Part shown: one piece after another, positions 54,935-64,000 of the stretch
Position numbering within the stretch: the stretch's first letter is position 1
Layout of the letters: each line of letters starts with the position of its first letter
Source of the DNA: Pseudonectria foliicola
Lineage: Eukaryota; Ascomycota; Sordariomycetes; Hypocreales; Nectriaceae
DNA length: 64,000 bases
Direction: 5' to 3'
Assembly: GCA_003693505.1 (NCBI GenBank)
Contig: QUZD01000024.1
Location: forward strand, 310,001 to 374,000
Notes under the pieces: model-generated
What the model was told of the DNA's origin: nothing
Database searches by the model: none
The model's input: the letters and a program-made list of their open reading frames with translations, nothing else
Made by a program: the position numbers and the translations under genes

Positions 54935-56644
54935 CATGTTCCTTTACCGCATCGAGCCGCCGGAGAGGAACCGCCGATCTTCACCGGCGCAGTCGCAAGG
55001 CACTGACTGGTACTGGTACTGGCACTGGCATGCGCATTGGCATTGGCATTGGCATGGGTATGGTCATGGGCATTAGCAGACAATGACGAAATGGCTCGCA
55101 AGGTGCGCAGAGGCTTGCAGTACATAAGGTACCTAACAAGAGGTTGGCGCATTGCGGGCTGAAACGGGTGGTACCGACAGGGGGGGCCTGGAGAGCTGGA
55201 GACTTTGGAGCTAGAGAAACACAGCACAGAGAGACGGAGAGACAGAAAGACAGAGAGAGAGGCAGGGAGGGGCATGGACGAGAGGCCAGGAAGAGAAACT
55301 CGCCAAAAGATGCGGGACATGCAATGAGCTATGGGCAATGGGCTATGGGATGCAGTCAGATCAAGGCACCGGCTCCCCTCGGGGTGTTTTAAGCGGCCCG
55401 CTAGCTACAATCATTGTCGACTACCAACTTAGGTGCCACGGGACCCAACAAACCAACATGCATGAATGCCAATCCATTGCAGAGTGTGCCATCGACAGAG
55501 TTTCCTCTGCTGTCACATTGCCACGCTGCCACGGCCCTTTATGGATGCCAGCTGCTGCTAGCCTGCTAGCCTGCCTCGCATGCAAGATACGCTCCGATAC
55601 TGTAGCTCTCGCAGCTCTAGCAGCTCTGCCCAACTTGTACAGGTGCCTAGGTACCTACCTACCTAGTAAGTGTGCAGGTGCTGTAGGTATTGTAGGTAGC
55701 CATCCATCCTAGCACCGGCCGGGCCCAGCCAGATTGGGATTGCACATCAACATCTCCATCAGCTCATCAAAGTCTCGATCGATCTGCTTCTCATGCTCCC
55801 CGCGCAGCCAATTAGCGGCTGCTAGAGCGCGCGATGCCACTACCTACCTACCTTAGGTAGTGTACTACTGTGTGTAAGCGAACAAGAACGATACCAGCAC
55901 GGATGCTCTACCTGTACGTACCTTGGCCAAGTACAGTACCTACCTACATACTTTGTCGGTAAGTCGACTCCCGTCCACCGGCTCCGTATTTCCACATGTC
56001 AATCAAACTCGTGTCCACAGCGAACACGCTCACCAAGGCCATTCGCCCGCTGCCCTGCTTCTATCCCCTGCCTTCTTTTGCCGGAGCACGGGCCTCCGAG
56101 TCTGTATATATATATACATATATACATACATATATACATACATACATACGATGTGTACTGTACGTTGATGGGATGGCATCAGATCAGTCGTGATCAGCAA
56201 TCCTGTACCGTGTCGTCCTGCAAATCGGTGCTGGATGCCAGGCATGTAATCACGGCAGACAAGGCAGATGGAGATTGTGGGCAACTCAAGCACCAAACCC
56301 GACATGACCATTCAAGGCACAGCATCCTATTCTTATCATCCCCATCCCCATCCCTCGTAGCGTCCTTGTAGCGTCGCAGCGTCGCAGCGTCGCATGAGAC
56401 GCCAATCTGCCGAAAGCTTGACAACTCATCTAGCTCCCCCCGCTTTGCCTCGCCGTCTCTGACTGCTTCCCAGTCCCCTGCGGCCCCGTGCTCTCCGCGT
56501 CCTCCGCCATCCTGTCCTGTCTACTGTATTCAGTGGACTGCATTTAACATACTGCAGTATACCTTAGGTAAGGTAGATGGGTATCTAGGTACCCTCTCCA
56601 GCAGTCTGCGTCGAGTAGTACTCCTCTCCTCGCTTCCTCTCCTT

Positions 56645-56645
<1 letters not shown>

Positions 56646-56692
<47 letters not shown>
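56646..56692. repeat. CTCGTC hexamer repeat
   Basis: About seven tandem copies of CTCGTC flanked by CTC/CTT triplets. Confidence 0.88.
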
Positions 56693-57828
56693 CTCCTTCA
56701 ACATGATATGCACTCGCCCGCCCACTCGGCAAGACATGGAACGAACCACATTCGCCAGACATTCTCCCTCCAGTCTTCCCTACATACCTAGCGCCAAGAC
56801 TGCCCAGAATCGGCGGGTTCTTAACCCCCTCCCACCTCCTCCCCCCCTGTACAATGCTATATCGGAATCCCCGTGATATTGCACCGGTCCGTCGTTAGCT
56901 TCATCCAACCCTGCTTCTGCCTCAATATCAACAGGGCACCTGTTCAGATGATGAACTCTGACGTACGCATCCATGGACGCTTGCGCAGGTGCCCATGCGC
57001 AATCCAACATCGTTTGCTTCGTGATAACGCGGCACTTGCTCTGCTCCATGACAATCCAACAGCCGTTTCATCTAGATGCCTTCGGTAAATATGGAGTCTG
57101 TAAAACACAGCAAACGTCTTTTATTCGCAAGCCACCACCCTTCCCTTGTGCCACCGTACCCCAGCTTCTATTCCACAGCATCTGTCCCGCCTTTTGGCGT
57201 CTTCACCGCTCAATGTCTTCTTGCTCGGTTGCTACCTAAGGTAGGTAGTCTCACCTATACATACACCTACATACAGTACTTTCCTGCCTACTAGGTAGGC
57301 ACCTCTAGGTAGATACCTGGGCAGGTAAGATAGGCAAGGTAGGTAACTTGTGTGACTGATCATCGGTTCTGGTCGTTCGTCAAAAAGAAAGCCCGTCGCA
57401 GAATGACCCCTTGCGCCCGGCATATCTTGTGATAGTACAGACATGCATGTGTACCTGCGTAGATCTGCTCCCGTCATATGGCATCTCCGAGACTTGCATG
57501 CATGCGCCGTCGCCTGTCTAGCTCAAGTGGTCCCATACCTATACCTATCTTACCCAGGTACCTGTATCTTACCTTCCTACCTTAGGTAGGTACCTAGGTA
57601 GTAGGCACATGACACTAGATTGTTCAGTACCAGCCGCAAGCATATTCGTGTTGGCGTAGAACCAGGGAGCTCGCATCTTCTGACAGATCAAATGGCAAGT
57701 ATTAAATATCAAACTATCTAGTAACACGATCGCTCGTGTTTCAAGCTCCCTCCCGAGTAATACACAATCCCATTGGCATACCAATTGCTCATCACTTCCC
57801 AGCCTCGTGTTGCCACACAAGCTGACAC

Positions 57829-60800
57829 TTAGTCCAAAACACGTCCACTGACTGCCGCAGCACTCTTGTCCTTTGTTGTAGTCTTCTTCAATGATTTTCC
57901 TGACTGGATCTCGCTAAGGAAGCCAGACGGGCGTCCACCGGCAGCTGGGGCAGGGGGCGCACCACCAGGAGGAGGCGGCGGCGGCGGCGGCGGTCCGGCT
58001 CCGGGGGGTGGAGGTGGCGGAGGGGCACCAGATGTAGGCATAGGCGGCGGTGGTGGCGGAGGAGCGGCCGGGGCTCCAGACTCGGGCATAGGCGGCGGCG
58101 GTGGCGGAGGTGCAGCAGGCGATGCCGCCGGCGCATTCTCCTCGGGCATAGGCGGAGGAGGCTGGGGAGCCTCCGGAGCACCGGTGCTGGGCAGAGGCGG
58201 CGCAGGCGGTGGTGCAAGGGGAGATCCCACACCTCCAGGCGCCGGGCTGCTCGGTGCCGACTCCTTGCCAGCCGCAGACAGCGGCCTAGGGGGGGCCATG
58301 GTGCCGAACAGGATCGACGCCAGCTGCGCAGCGTTGCCACCCCCAGGTCGGTCATCGTCCTCCGAATCCTCCGAGTCCTCATCCTTATCTGAGCCCCAGT
58401 CGTCCGAGTCAGCACGTCGCCGAGAGACGGGACCTGTAGGGGCCGCAGCCGGGGCCGGGGCCGCTGGAGCTGCCGAAGCCTGGGTCATCCTGTGGAAAGG
58501 ATTGGTAGATACCTCCGCCTGTGGCATCGGAGGAGCTGGTACGACAGGTGCAGCTGCTGAAGGCGCAGCCTCGGCGGCCGGGGCAGACGGTTCGGACGAC
58601 TGAGTCATCATTCGGAAGTACGGGTTCTTGCTCTCAGTGTCCGTGGGCGGCGATGTGACAATTGCTGGGGGAGGAGACGCCGTCGAAGTAGACGGGGGCG
58701 TGTTCTTACGCTCAAGCTCTTGGCTGCTCATCTGGCTGCCGCCCTGAGTTGGTGTTGAGGCTTGAGGAGTGATTTGCTCAGGGCCTTCGTCGTCATCCGA
58801 CGAGCTGCTGTCTTCGTTCATGGCCTCTAGCTGACGTTGAAGCTCCAGCTCACGCTGGCGGGCAGCCTCAATCTCAGCTCGGCGCGCCGCCAGCTTGGCT
58901 TCCTTCTCTCTGGCGTCAGCCATGGCCGCCTTCTTCCTCTTCTTCTCCTCTTCCTTTCGGAGCTTGCCCTGCTTTACTTGCTCCTCCAGCGCCTTGAGTC
59001 GGGCGACGGCGGCTTCACGCTCCGTTGCCAGCTCGTCCTCCTGTTCCTTGGCTTGGTCCCTACACAGTTTGTTAGAAAAGGGTTTTTTTGTCTCTATTAT
59101 TAAGTGCAACTTACTCCATCTCCTGGGTTTCACGCTGCTGCTCCTCGTGCTCCTTAGTCAATCTCTGTTCCTCAGCCTGCCTAGCGGCAGCGTCTTCCTC
59201 GTCCTTCTTGGAGACATCGGGAGCATCATGGCGGCCGCGACCTCTCGTGGGAGGTGGCGGGGGCTTCTTGCCCTCGGGTTTGGGCTGCTCAGGAGTGGGC
59301 GGAGAAATGCCCTGCTCTTCTGCGAGGCGAGCCTGTCGGTCAGCCTCCCTTCGAGCATCCTCCTCCTCGGCTTGACGTAGCTTGGCCGCTCGTTCGGCTC
59401 TCTCGCGTTCCATGCGCTGGGCGGCAGTTTCGCCAGGCTTCGATGGAGCCTTGATACCAAGAGCAGCAAGGCGCTCAGCCATGCGCTGCTCCGCCTGTTG
59501 CTTGATAAACGCAGCACGCTCCTCGGGGGTTTTGTAGGACGAGTACGAACCTCCCGCGGCGGGAGGCGTCGCAGTGCGAGACGTGGACAAGGGACTATCG
59601 ACGCGGGGGCTAGCGACGCGTTCGGGGGCAGAAGTCTCGACTGAACGTTGCGCAGGTCGCTGCTTATTGTCCTGAGCACGGACTCGGGCGGCACGGCTCT
59701 CCCGTTGGAGGTCGAAGATGAAGTCTCGGACCTCATCTTCCACGCCCAATGCATCCTCCCAGCGACGCTTCTCGTGCTCACTAGAGCTGTCTTGTGCGCC
59801 ATCCTTGAGGCTGTCCTCAACACCCCGAGAAAAGTCGCGAACGCTCTCCTCGACATCGCGGACCATGCTTTCATTACTTTCCTTCTCAGTCTTGACCTTA
59901 ATGGTTTCCTCTTCAAGACGCTTGGGGGCGTCAAGATCTTCCGGGCCAACATCAATCTTCTTGCCCGTGAGAGCAGCCGTTCGCTGCTGCATCATCGCCT
60001 TGGCCCTAGCCTTCAGGCGGTCCGATTCAGTGACAGTGCCTCCAGGCCCAGTCCCAACAATGGGCGTGCCACTGCCGGGGTGAGCCTTTGCGTCCCTGAG
60101 CCTGAATAGCTCGAGCCGGGCATCCATGATGGCCTTTTCCGTCTTTCTCACCTGAGAGGCAAGTTCTGGGACCTTATCCGTGAGGTTTTGGAGCTGGCGC
60201 TTCAAGGCGCGCCTCTCGGCATCAGAATCTCCGCTGATCAAAGCAGCATTGGGATGCGCGTCAATGTCCTCCTGGAGGCGGCGAATGCGACGGTAAAGCT
60301 CCTCAGCCTCCCGCCTATCTCGCCTGTCGAGAATATCGTCTTGCTCATGGTTCTTTTCGTCGGCAAAGTCCATAGCATCCAACAGGACCTGCTTCTCCTT
60401 GATCTTCTTGCGTAGCTGATCCAGTGTCATGTCATCGTTAGAGGCGACCGAGGCAGGCGACGCAGGGCGAGGCGAGTTGTTTCCAACTCTGCGACGAGCA
60501 CTGGACCTGTATCCGAACTCCTCGTCGTCGTTCTTAAAGACAGTGGCGTCTTTGCGGCCAGCAGCCGCACCGGCAGGTGTGCCCCTGAAGGAGCGATTCT
60601 TCATATAGCTCACTCCAGTCTTTTGAGGCAGCAGGGAGGCGCCGGAGTTCTTTCGGAAGTCAGATTCCTCATGCAGCATCGACTTGATGGCGCCAATGCT
60701 GTTGTTGAGGTTGCGAGTTGAAGGAGGAACCAACTCTGGCGGGAGTGTTTGGGGAAGCGGGTATCCGTTCAGTTTTCGGTAGATCAGATGCATGGCAACG

Positions 60801-62439
60801 GCAAACTCGTCCAGATCAAGACGGCCCTTGTTACCATGATCTGCCAAAGTCCACACTCGTTCAAGATCTGGCTTCTCTAATCCACTTTGGCCAAAGATCT
60901 CAATAGCCTGGTCGCCGCCAATGTATCCTTTGCCAAGCCCATCCCATGCCTTGAACAAAGAGTCGTAGCGGGTCTTTTCCTCCTTAGTGATTGCCCATGG
61001 AATGACAGCGTTGCCCTGGAGGCCCTGGGTAGTGTATGACCCACCCTCACGGCCCTGCTGTGGCATCATCCTAGCCTGCAAAGCATCTATGTTGGGAAGT
61101 CCTGTAGAAGGGGCATTGACAAGACCCCACTGGCCTGGCCGTCCGGTGGGCTGAGCATTCAGGGGGGCAATCATGCCTCCAGGACCGGCAGCGTTTGGCG
61201 AAAGAGACTGACCAAAACCAGTGGGCATCGGCGGCATCGGCGGACGGGGGCCTTGGTACCCGGTGGGCTGGGGATTCTGCATACCGGGAAACCCAGTCTG
61301 TTGCGCCTGCAGCCCCTGGGGCTGCTGTCCAAAGCCTCCTTGCTGCTGCTGCTGCTGCTGCTGCTGTCCAGGGAAGCCCGTCATCTGAGCTTGCAGGATC
61401 TGAGCATTGGATGGCTGTGGCTGAGGCTGCTGAATAGTGGGCGGAGCCGCCGTATTGGTTGCAACGCCAGAGGCATCATCTGCAACGCTAAAGTTGATTA
61501 TATCCACCATGCTTGAGACTTCATTCTTAATGCTTTCGGGAAGGTTAGGCGGCAGTTGTTTTCCCGTAAGCTTCAGGTTGCAAAGGTACATGGCGAGAGC
61601 GAACTCGGGAAAATAGAGCTGCCCGGCACGAGTGGTATCGGCGAGAGTCCTGCAACAAGTCATCAGTCCAGTCTGTCCTCGAAATGTCTTACACGGCAAG
61701 AGACGAAAGCTTACCAAATATGAGATAGGGAATCGCCGTCGAGCCTTGATCGTAGGAGCAAGTCGCGAGCCTTCTCCCCAGACATGGTCGTGGAGCCATC
61801 TACCACCGCCGATTTGAACAGAGTTTCGAACTTGGCCTGATCCGACGCCGTGATGAAAGATAGCCTGATGTTCGGGATTTTGTTGATGGCTGGCTTGTCG
61901 GCTCGGCGGCCCCTTGGCTTGGCTGTTCCGCCTGTCTGGAACGAAGCGGCCATCTCGGTAAAGCCGGTAGCCTGCGGCTTCATCGGCACCGGCGGTTTCG
62001 AGGGCCCGGGGGCCTGCTGCTGGGAAGGAACAGGAAAGCCGGACGGCTGGGCGCTAGCCGGTGACTGCACCGGCTGGTTCTGCTGCTGCTGCTGGTACTG
62101 CTGCTGGAATTGCGGCGGGATCGAGGGCATTGGCGGGGCACCGGTTTGGAAGCCTTGCTGGGGCTGGGCCTGTCCCGGGAAACCCGTAAACTGCTGCTGC
62201 AGAGGCTGAGGCGGCTGCATGCCCGTCGGCTGGGCTTGCATTGGGAAGCCGGTGTATTGCTGCTGTAACGGGGGCTGCCCAAGGCCAGTCGGCTGCGGTG
62301 CAAAGGGGCTGGGCTGTTGGCCAGGCTGCTGCTGTTGCTGCTGCTGGCCAACTCCCAGGTTGTTGAAGCCCCCTCCGTACTGCTGCCCGCCCGGCTGCTG
62401 GTTGCCGCCGCCTAGGAAGGTATTCGAGTTGGAGTACAT
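57829..62439 (-). CDS. PAN1: PAN1, actin cytoskeleton-regulatory endocytic scaffold
   Basis: Three exons, 61715-62439, 59115-61649, 57829-59059 (1496 aa, normal for fungal Pan1). N-terminal Gln/Pro/Gly-rich region carries LxxQxTG motifs (Thr63, Thr85, and about Thr331 and Thr359), the Ark1/Prk1 kinase sites known to switch off yeast Pan1. EH domain 1 spans about residues 180-285, with WTLADTTRAGQLYFPEFALA across the splice. EH domain 2 spans about 458-548 (WTLADHGNKGRLDLDEFAVA MHL) and binds NPF peptides. A charged coiled coil covers about 650-1080. The C-terminus is acidic and then polyproline, and ends with a WH2-like element (FLSEIQSGKSLKKT) that binds actin, then GRVLD. Acts at endocytic sites to activate Arp2/3. 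The Gln runs are CAG-type repeats. Confidence 0.96.
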
Positions 62440-63149
62440 GGCGGGTGCTGACCTGGCGGAATTGCGCGTCACGTTCGGGGGTTGGACTTGTCAACCAAGG
62501 TCGCAGGAGGAGCGAGGAAGCTCCCGCAGTTAGAGCACGTAGATGAAGGCAGATGTAGCGAAAAGAGAGCGCTCAAGATCAAAAGAAGACGGCAAACGAT
62601 CGGCTGGCGCGGATCGGATAGAGAGGCATCCGCGCGTGATGGCGGCAAGATGCTGATGATGATGTCTGAGAGATTGCGATGACGACGATCGAAGCGTTCG
62701 GGCAGGATGCCAACCAACCGTCCGCAGCTCACCCTGACTGGGTTGGGGGAAGAGGAGGTCCCATAAATCGTGGCTTGGCCCCCCATTCGACAGTACTGTG
62801 GCGTTGCCTGCAGCGCTGTGGCTAGGTCGGCCTCCCAAATGCATCATTCACAGAAGACTAAGTTAAGCGACACAGATGTTGCGCACGATAAAAGTTGGTT
62901 AAAGTATGGGGAAATTATTTGCAGATGCTGCAAGAATACTGTCGGTATTCAGGTAGGAATCTAGCCTAAACTGCCTGGGCAGAGGGTATCAATTGCGTAC
63001 TACAAGGTCAAACATATGCGACTTAAATCTTCCTCCAAAACGCCCCAACATCAAATCAAATCTTTGGCCCTTGAACCAAAGCGGTAAATCCAGCCAAAGG
63101 CCACAATAAAGTATGATGTGTATGCTAAACAGTTATGCGATCCGCTCAT
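62440..63149. promoter_or_regulatory. PAN1 upstream region
   Basis: 710 bp between the PAN1 start and the 3' end of the next minus-strand gene; presumably the PAN1 promoter and leader and the neighbour's terminator. No gene seen. Confidence 0.45.
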
Positions 63150-64000
63150 TCATCTGAACGCCGTGTCCTCCTCCTCGATACGACCAGCTTGGTCGCTCCA
63201 ATTGCGCCTATGAGACCTCATCTCCAGGCCGTAGTCTGGGTCCTGGTTTTGTGAAAAAGAAAAGTTACAGTTGAACGACACACCCAGTCCAGTATCTGGG
63301 CTCGGGTGGCTATCGAGGCTATATTGGCCCATTAACGGGCTCTCCGGTTCTGGGGGAGTTGGTAGTGCCGACGTTGTGCTTGGGCTACCTGCGCCTGGAC
63401 TAGTCGTGCTGTCGCTAGAAGCGATCGAATATGTTCTCATTGCTCTGGCGATTTGTTCGACATCAGCTCCTTGCGAGCGGCTAGTACTTGTCAAGAGGGA
63501 GGCTGAGCTGGACCTCTGGAGAGGAGTCGGGGGCGTAGTAGTCGAATTGGATCTGCTATGTGATCTCTGAGACTTCCACAGTCGTAGCGCAAGTCCACCG
63601 AAAACCTTTGCGAAGGCATCGTCGGCCTCCTGTTGCTGATTAGAGCCATAGGCAATCGAGTGCGTGTTATTCAAGCCTTGTTGTTGGAGGAACCGATTGC
63701 GCTGTAGAATTTGCTGCAACGTCTGCACTGTGTCCTCCCACTGATCTTGGAGTTGTTGTACAAGTGACTGGCTAACAACATCTGCCGCCTTTTCGTGTCG
63801 AAACCGAGCAATGACGGACGTACGACGCGCTGGTGCCGCTGCCGCCACAGCATTGTCTATTGATTTTTGAACAGTCCGAGACAGCTCTCGGTCCGAAAAA
63901 GTGGAAAAGTATTGAATGGTGTTGTTGTCCGAGAGATGCTTGACCAGGTGTCGAAAATTGGAGAGATTGAAGTCATTACTCTCACAGTCCAGACTGAGTA
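63150..64000 (-). CDS. Unrecognised fungal protein, C-terminal part (5' end beyond the window)
   Basis: The minus-strand frame is open from the right edge to a TGA at 63150-63152, about 282 codons. It reads SLDCESNDFNLSNFRHLVKH LSDNN, then RELSRTVQKSIDNAVAAAAP ARRTSVIARFRHEKAADVVS QSLVQQLQDQWEDTVQTLQQ ILQRNRFLQQQG. That is a helical, possibly coiled-coil segment. The C-terminal 150 residues are Ser/Thr/Pro-rich and disordered, ending RIEEEDTAFR. No catalytic motif or named domain is visible in the part present. No splice site is needed within the window. I do not recognise the family. Confidence 0.7.
   Translation of the reverse strand, partial: LSLDCESNDFNLSNFRHLVKHLSDNNTIQYFSTFSDRELSRTVQKSIDNAVAAAAPARRTSVIARFRHEKAADVVSQSLVQQLQDQWEDTVQTLQQILQRNRFLQQQGLNNTHSIAYGSNQQQEADDAFAKVFGGLALRLWKSQRSHSRSNSTTTPPTPLQRSSSASLLTSTSRSQGADVEQIARAMRTYSIASSDSTTSPGAGSPSTTSALPTPPEPESPLMGQYSLDSHPSPDTGLGVSFNCNFSFSQNQDPDYGLEMRSHRRNWSDQAGRIEEEDTAFR

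Larger units (their letters stand above)
50549..57828. other. Second gene desert, full of short tandem repeats
   Basis: 7.3 kb without a supported gene. 50549-51300 (minus strand) is probably the leader/promoter of the forkhead gene. The rest is a patchwork of tetramer-to-decamer arrays, (GC)n(GA)n, CCTACCTA runs and TACCTAGGTA palindromes. Frames of 60-230 codons exist, but all are repeat-derived or low complexity. No transposon, rRNA or tRNA recognised. Confidence 0.5.

Noticed and set aside
57866..58603. 245-codon Gly-rich plus-strand frame
   Set aside because: Exactly antisense to the polyproline region of PAN1; Gly runs are the complement of Pro codons.

Overview
The window looks like nuclear DNA of a filamentous ascomycete (Pezizomycotina), most likely a Sordariomycete and possibly Hypocreales. 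The signs are short introns (about 50-150 nt) with GTRNGT donors and CTAAC-like branch points, exons coding for typical fungal orthologues, and many TACCTAGGTA-type palindromes between genes. The species assignment is inference. I see no transposon, CRISPR array, rRNA gene or secondary-metabolite cluster. Gene models were built by joining exons by eye, with splice phases checked arithmetically.

Region 1 (1-20.3 kb) is compact and holds housekeeping genes. In order they are eRF1 (partial, -), an APH-fold kinase-like protein (+), a DUF1770 protein (+), a WHIM-domain chromatin protein (-), ribosomal protein uL2/RPL2 (+), adenosine kinase (+), an EST1/SMG7-like protein (-), a ZNF511-like zinc-finger protein (+), splicing factor BUD31 (-), complex I LYR subunit NDUFA6 (+), RNA polymerase I/III subunit RPC19 (-) and an intron-containing tRNA-Lys(UUU) (+).

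Region 2 (20.3-41.5 kb) is sparse. Three genes, all regulatory or uncharacterised, sit among very long non-coding stretches. They are a proline/serine-rich conserved protein (+), a HAL4/HAL5-type Ser/Thr kinase (-) and a CaMKK/SNF1-activating-type kinase (-). The 33.3-38.9 kb desert is packed with short tandem repeats and carries a cluster of a palindromic motif with half-site AATCTGTA.

Region 3 (41.5-50.5 kb) is compact again: the TRAPP subunit BET5 (+), peroxin PEX3 (-), autophagy factor ATG101 (+) and a forkhead transcription factor (-). PEX3 and ATG101 are divergent and share one 850-bp promoter region.

Region 4 (50.5-57.8 kb) is a second repeat-rich desert. It is followed by PAN1 (-), the endocytic actin regulator, and by the 3' part of an unrecognised gene (-) that runs off the right edge.

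No operon-like system or unmistakable new machinery is visible. The most interesting leads are the clustered AATCTGTA/TACAGATT palindromes, a possible 21-nt micro-intron or stop-codon readthrough at the end of the APH-fold gene, an in-frame presequence-like extension upstream of adenosine kinase, a GC-AG intron in RPL2, and the contrast between compact housekeeping blocks and repeat-filled regulatory deserts.
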